Of a stretch of DNA of 6,214 nucleotides, positions 4,546 to 6,214 are shown in pieces (positions within the stretch are counted from its first letter, which is position 1; every line of letters starts with the position of its first letter). The position numbers and the translations under genes were made by a program. The stretch comes from Micropepsaceae bacterium (lineage in GTDB: Bacteria > Pseudomonadota > Alphaproteobacteria > Micropepsales > Micropepsaceae): NCBI GenBank assembly GCA_025450355.1, contig JANWHR010000196.1, positions 1 through 6,214 on the forward strand. Direction: 5' to 3'. Under the pieces are notes generated by a model, which was given only the letters and a program-made list of their open reading frames with translations, was not told the origin of the DNA and did no database searches.

Positions 4546-6214
4546 ATGGCCGATTTCAAAACCGACGTGGTGATCGTGGGCGTTGGCGGCGCCGGCGGGA
4601 TTCTCGCCGCCGAACTCGGCAAGGCCGGCATGAAGGTGCTCGGCCTGGAACGCGGGCCGAGGCTGAAGACCGCCGATTTTGAGCCGCACGATGAACTCCG
4701 CTATTTCCAGCGCCAGGATCTGCGCCCGAACTGGAAAACTCAGCCCGTGACGTGGCGCACGGATGCGAGCAAGAGCGCCGCGCCGCTGCACACGCTGAAC
4801 TATGGCGCGCAGTCGGGCGGCGGCACGGTGCATTACGGGGCGCTGTCCTGGCGTTTGCACGAAGATGATTTCCGCGCCCGCTCGAACACCATTGCACGCT
4901 ATGGCGCAAAGGCGATTCCGGCGGATTCATCCCTGATCGACTGGCCGCTCAGCTATGCAGAACTGGAACCCTTCTACGACAAGGCGGAATATGAGATCGG
5001 CGTGTCCGGTCAGGCCGGGAATGTTCAGGGCCGCAAAATGGCCGAAGGGAATCCCTTTGAGGGGCCACGGCGGCGCGAATATCCGCTTCCGCCGCTCGAT
5101 GCCGACAATTGCGGACTGATTTTCAACGAGGCGGCAAAAAAGCTTGGCTATCATCCTTTCTCGAGCCCGCGCGCGATCCTGTCACAGCCCTACAACGGCC
5201 GGCCTGGCTGCACCTATTGCGGATTCTGCCAGGCCTTCGGCTGCCACATCGGCGCCAAGTCCAGCATTCTGGTCACGAAGCTTCCCGAAGCCGACCGCAG
5301 CGGGAATTTCACCTTGCGCACCGGCGCGATGGTGTACCGCGTGAATTCCGACAACAGCGGGCGCGTGACCGGCGTGTCCTTTTATGGCCCGGACGGTTCG
5401 GACAATACGGTCGAAGCAGAGATCGTGATCCTGGCGCCGTTCACCTATGACAACACGCGTCTTCTGCTGCTCTCGAAGACGACGAAATTTCCCAGCGGCC
5501 TCGCCAATTCCAGCGGCCATCTGGGAAAACATTTCATGACGCATCTGCGCGCGCGCGTGCAGATCGCCTTCGACGACCGCCATGTGAACGTGTTCATGGG
5601 GCCGAGCGCGCAGAAGCACTCGATCGACGATTTCAATGGTGACAATTTCGACCACGGCAAACTTGGCTTCATTCGCGGCGCACAGATTTCGGTCAGCCCG
5701 GTTGCGCTGGAAGGCGGGCCAATCGGTGAAGCGACCATGAATCCCCCGCCCGGCGTGCCGCGCTGGGGCGCCGCCTGGCGGGATTTTTTCGCCAAATATT
5801 ACACGCGCCATGCCGCCATCGCGGCCCAGATCGAAGACCTGCCTTACCCGCACCAGACGATCGATCTCGACCCCAATGTGCGCGATGCGTGGGGCCTGCC
5901 GGCGCCGCGCGTGACCTATGAGTCACGCCGGCCCAATGAGCTCGCGCGCACCGAATTCCTGGCGCGCAAACTCGAAGAGATCGGCCATGCGGCGGGGGCC
6001 AATCTGGTCTGGCGCGCGCCCGAAACCGGCGGCGCGCCCGGCGGCCATCACATGGGCGGCACGCGGATGGGCGGCAATCCCAGGGATTCCGTGGTGAACC
6101 GCTATTCGCAATGCTGGGATGCACCCAACCTGTTCCTGATGGGCAGCTCGACTTTTCCCACCATGGGCAGCGGGTTCAACCCGACACTGACGATCCAGGC
6201 ACTCGCCTACATGA
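4546..6214 (+). CDS. GMC oxidoreductase, FAD subunit of a gluconate 2-dehydrogenase-type complex (3' partial)
   Basis: 556 complete codons are present and no stop is reached. The N-terminus VVIVGVGGAGG has the Rossmann GxGxxG (Gly12, Gly14, Gly17) for FAD, with Glu35 (GLERG) expected to bind the ribose. YGAQSGGGTVHYGALSWR (from residue 86) is the GMC flavin-attachment region of sugar dehydrogenases, and DWPLSYAELEPFYDKAE follows. Cys222, Cys225, Cys228 and Cys233 (CTYCGFCQAFGC) form a compact cluster where related FAD sugar dehydrogenases can hold an iron-sulfur cluster. GGHHMGGTRMG (499-509) holds the catalytic His (501 by alignment, or 502), and GFNPTLTIQALA holds Asn545, the second catalytic residue, 44 residues later as in GMC enzymes. 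Only some 15-30 residues are probably missing. There is no signal peptide, so export with the preceding Tat subunit is inferred. It would oxidise a sugar, sugar acid or polyol and pass electrons to a cytochrome c; the substrate is unknown. Confidence 0.93.
   Translation, partial: MADFKTDVVIVGVGGAGGILAAELGKAGMKVLGLERGPRLKTADFEPHDELRYFQRQDLRPNWKTQPVTWRTDASKSAAPLHTLNYGAQSGGGTVHYGALSWRLHEDDFRARSNTIARYGAKAIPADSSLIDWPLSYAELEPFYDKAEYEIGVSGQAGNVQGRKMAEGNPFEGPRRREYPLPPLDADNCGLIFNEAAKKLGYHPFSSPRAILSQPYNGRPGCTYCGFCQAFGCHIGAKSSILVTKLPEADRSGNFTLRTGAMVYRVNSDNSGRVTGVSFYGPDGSDNTVEAEIVILAPFTYDNTRLLLLSKTTKFPSGLANSSGHLGKHFMTHLRARVQIAFDDRHVNVFMGPSAQKHSIDDFNGDNFDHGKLGFIRGAQISVSPVALEGGPIGEATMNPPPGVPRWGAAWRDFFAKYYTRHAAIAAQIEDLPYPHQTIDLDPNVRDAWGLPAPRVTYESRRPNELARTEFLARKLEEIGHAAGANLVWRAPETGGAPGGHHMGGTRMGGNPRDSVVNRYSQCWDAPNLFLMGSSTFPTMGSGFNPTLTIQALAYM

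Noticed and set aside
5182..6124. Minus-strand frames of 223 and 143 codons opposite the FAD subunit gene.
   Set aside because: They lie wholly antisense to a gene with intact FAD and catalytic motifs, and their products are Arg/Ala/His-rich without recognisable domains.
1..6214. CRISPR array, tRNA/rRNA genes, insertion sequence or transposase.
   Set aside because: No regularly spaced repeats, no cloverleaf or rRNA motifs, and no transposase-like frame or terminal repeats with target duplications were seen on either strand.

Overview
The window is GC-rich DNA (about 60% or more by eye) with dense plus-strand genes. Codon choice strongly favours G/C third positions. The spacers carry short hairpin repeats of the 'GATCCCGGATCAAGTCCGGGAC' / 'GTCATCCCG...CGGGATGAC' kind, which I associate with Alphaproteobacteria. 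A soil- or plant-associated alphaproteobacterium is the best guess; the genus cannot be fixed from this sequence.

Layout: (1) positions 1-95 hold the C-terminal end of a plus-strand gene that begins outside the window. (2) Positions 96-448 hold hairpins and a possible 45-residue minus-strand membrane peptide gene (321-184). That gene has an extended -10 box placed so that its mRNA would be leaderless. (3) 449-2128 encodes an exported three-part protein: a carboxypeptidase-regulatory-like beta domain, a c-type cytochrome domain with a CxxCH haem motif, and a seven-blade Vgb/streptogramin-lyase-type propeller. (4) 2145-2270 is a multi-hairpin repeat element. (5) 2288-3736 encodes an exported metal-dependent amidohydrolase with its metal-ligand set intact. 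(6) 3777-3819 holds two tandem hairpins, followed by an unusually strong Shine-Dalgarno tract and a possible 10-codon leader that overlaps the next start. (7) 3878-4543 encodes a Tat-exported gluconate 2-dehydrogenase subunit 3 family protein. (8) 4546-6214 encodes the FAD-binding GMC dehydrogenase large subunit, running off the right edge just after its conserved C-terminal Asn-Pro motif.

The last two genes are a recognisable pair, separated by two bases: a periplasmic flavin dehydrogenase in which the Tat-signal small subunit probably carries the signal-less FAD subunit across the membrane. A haem-c subunit, the usual electron acceptor, is not seen with the pair and may lie beyond position 6214. 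All four main genes point the same way and their products all appear to work outside the cytoplasm. This suggests, but does not prove, a joint periplasmic pathway that oxidises and hydrolyses a carbohydrate or lactone/amide substrate. The substrate cannot be read from the sequence. Nothing here is a clearly new system. The most unusual points are the cytochrome-propeller fusion, the possible leaderless small gene, the leader ahead of the dehydrogenase pair, and the folded repeat between the first two main genes.
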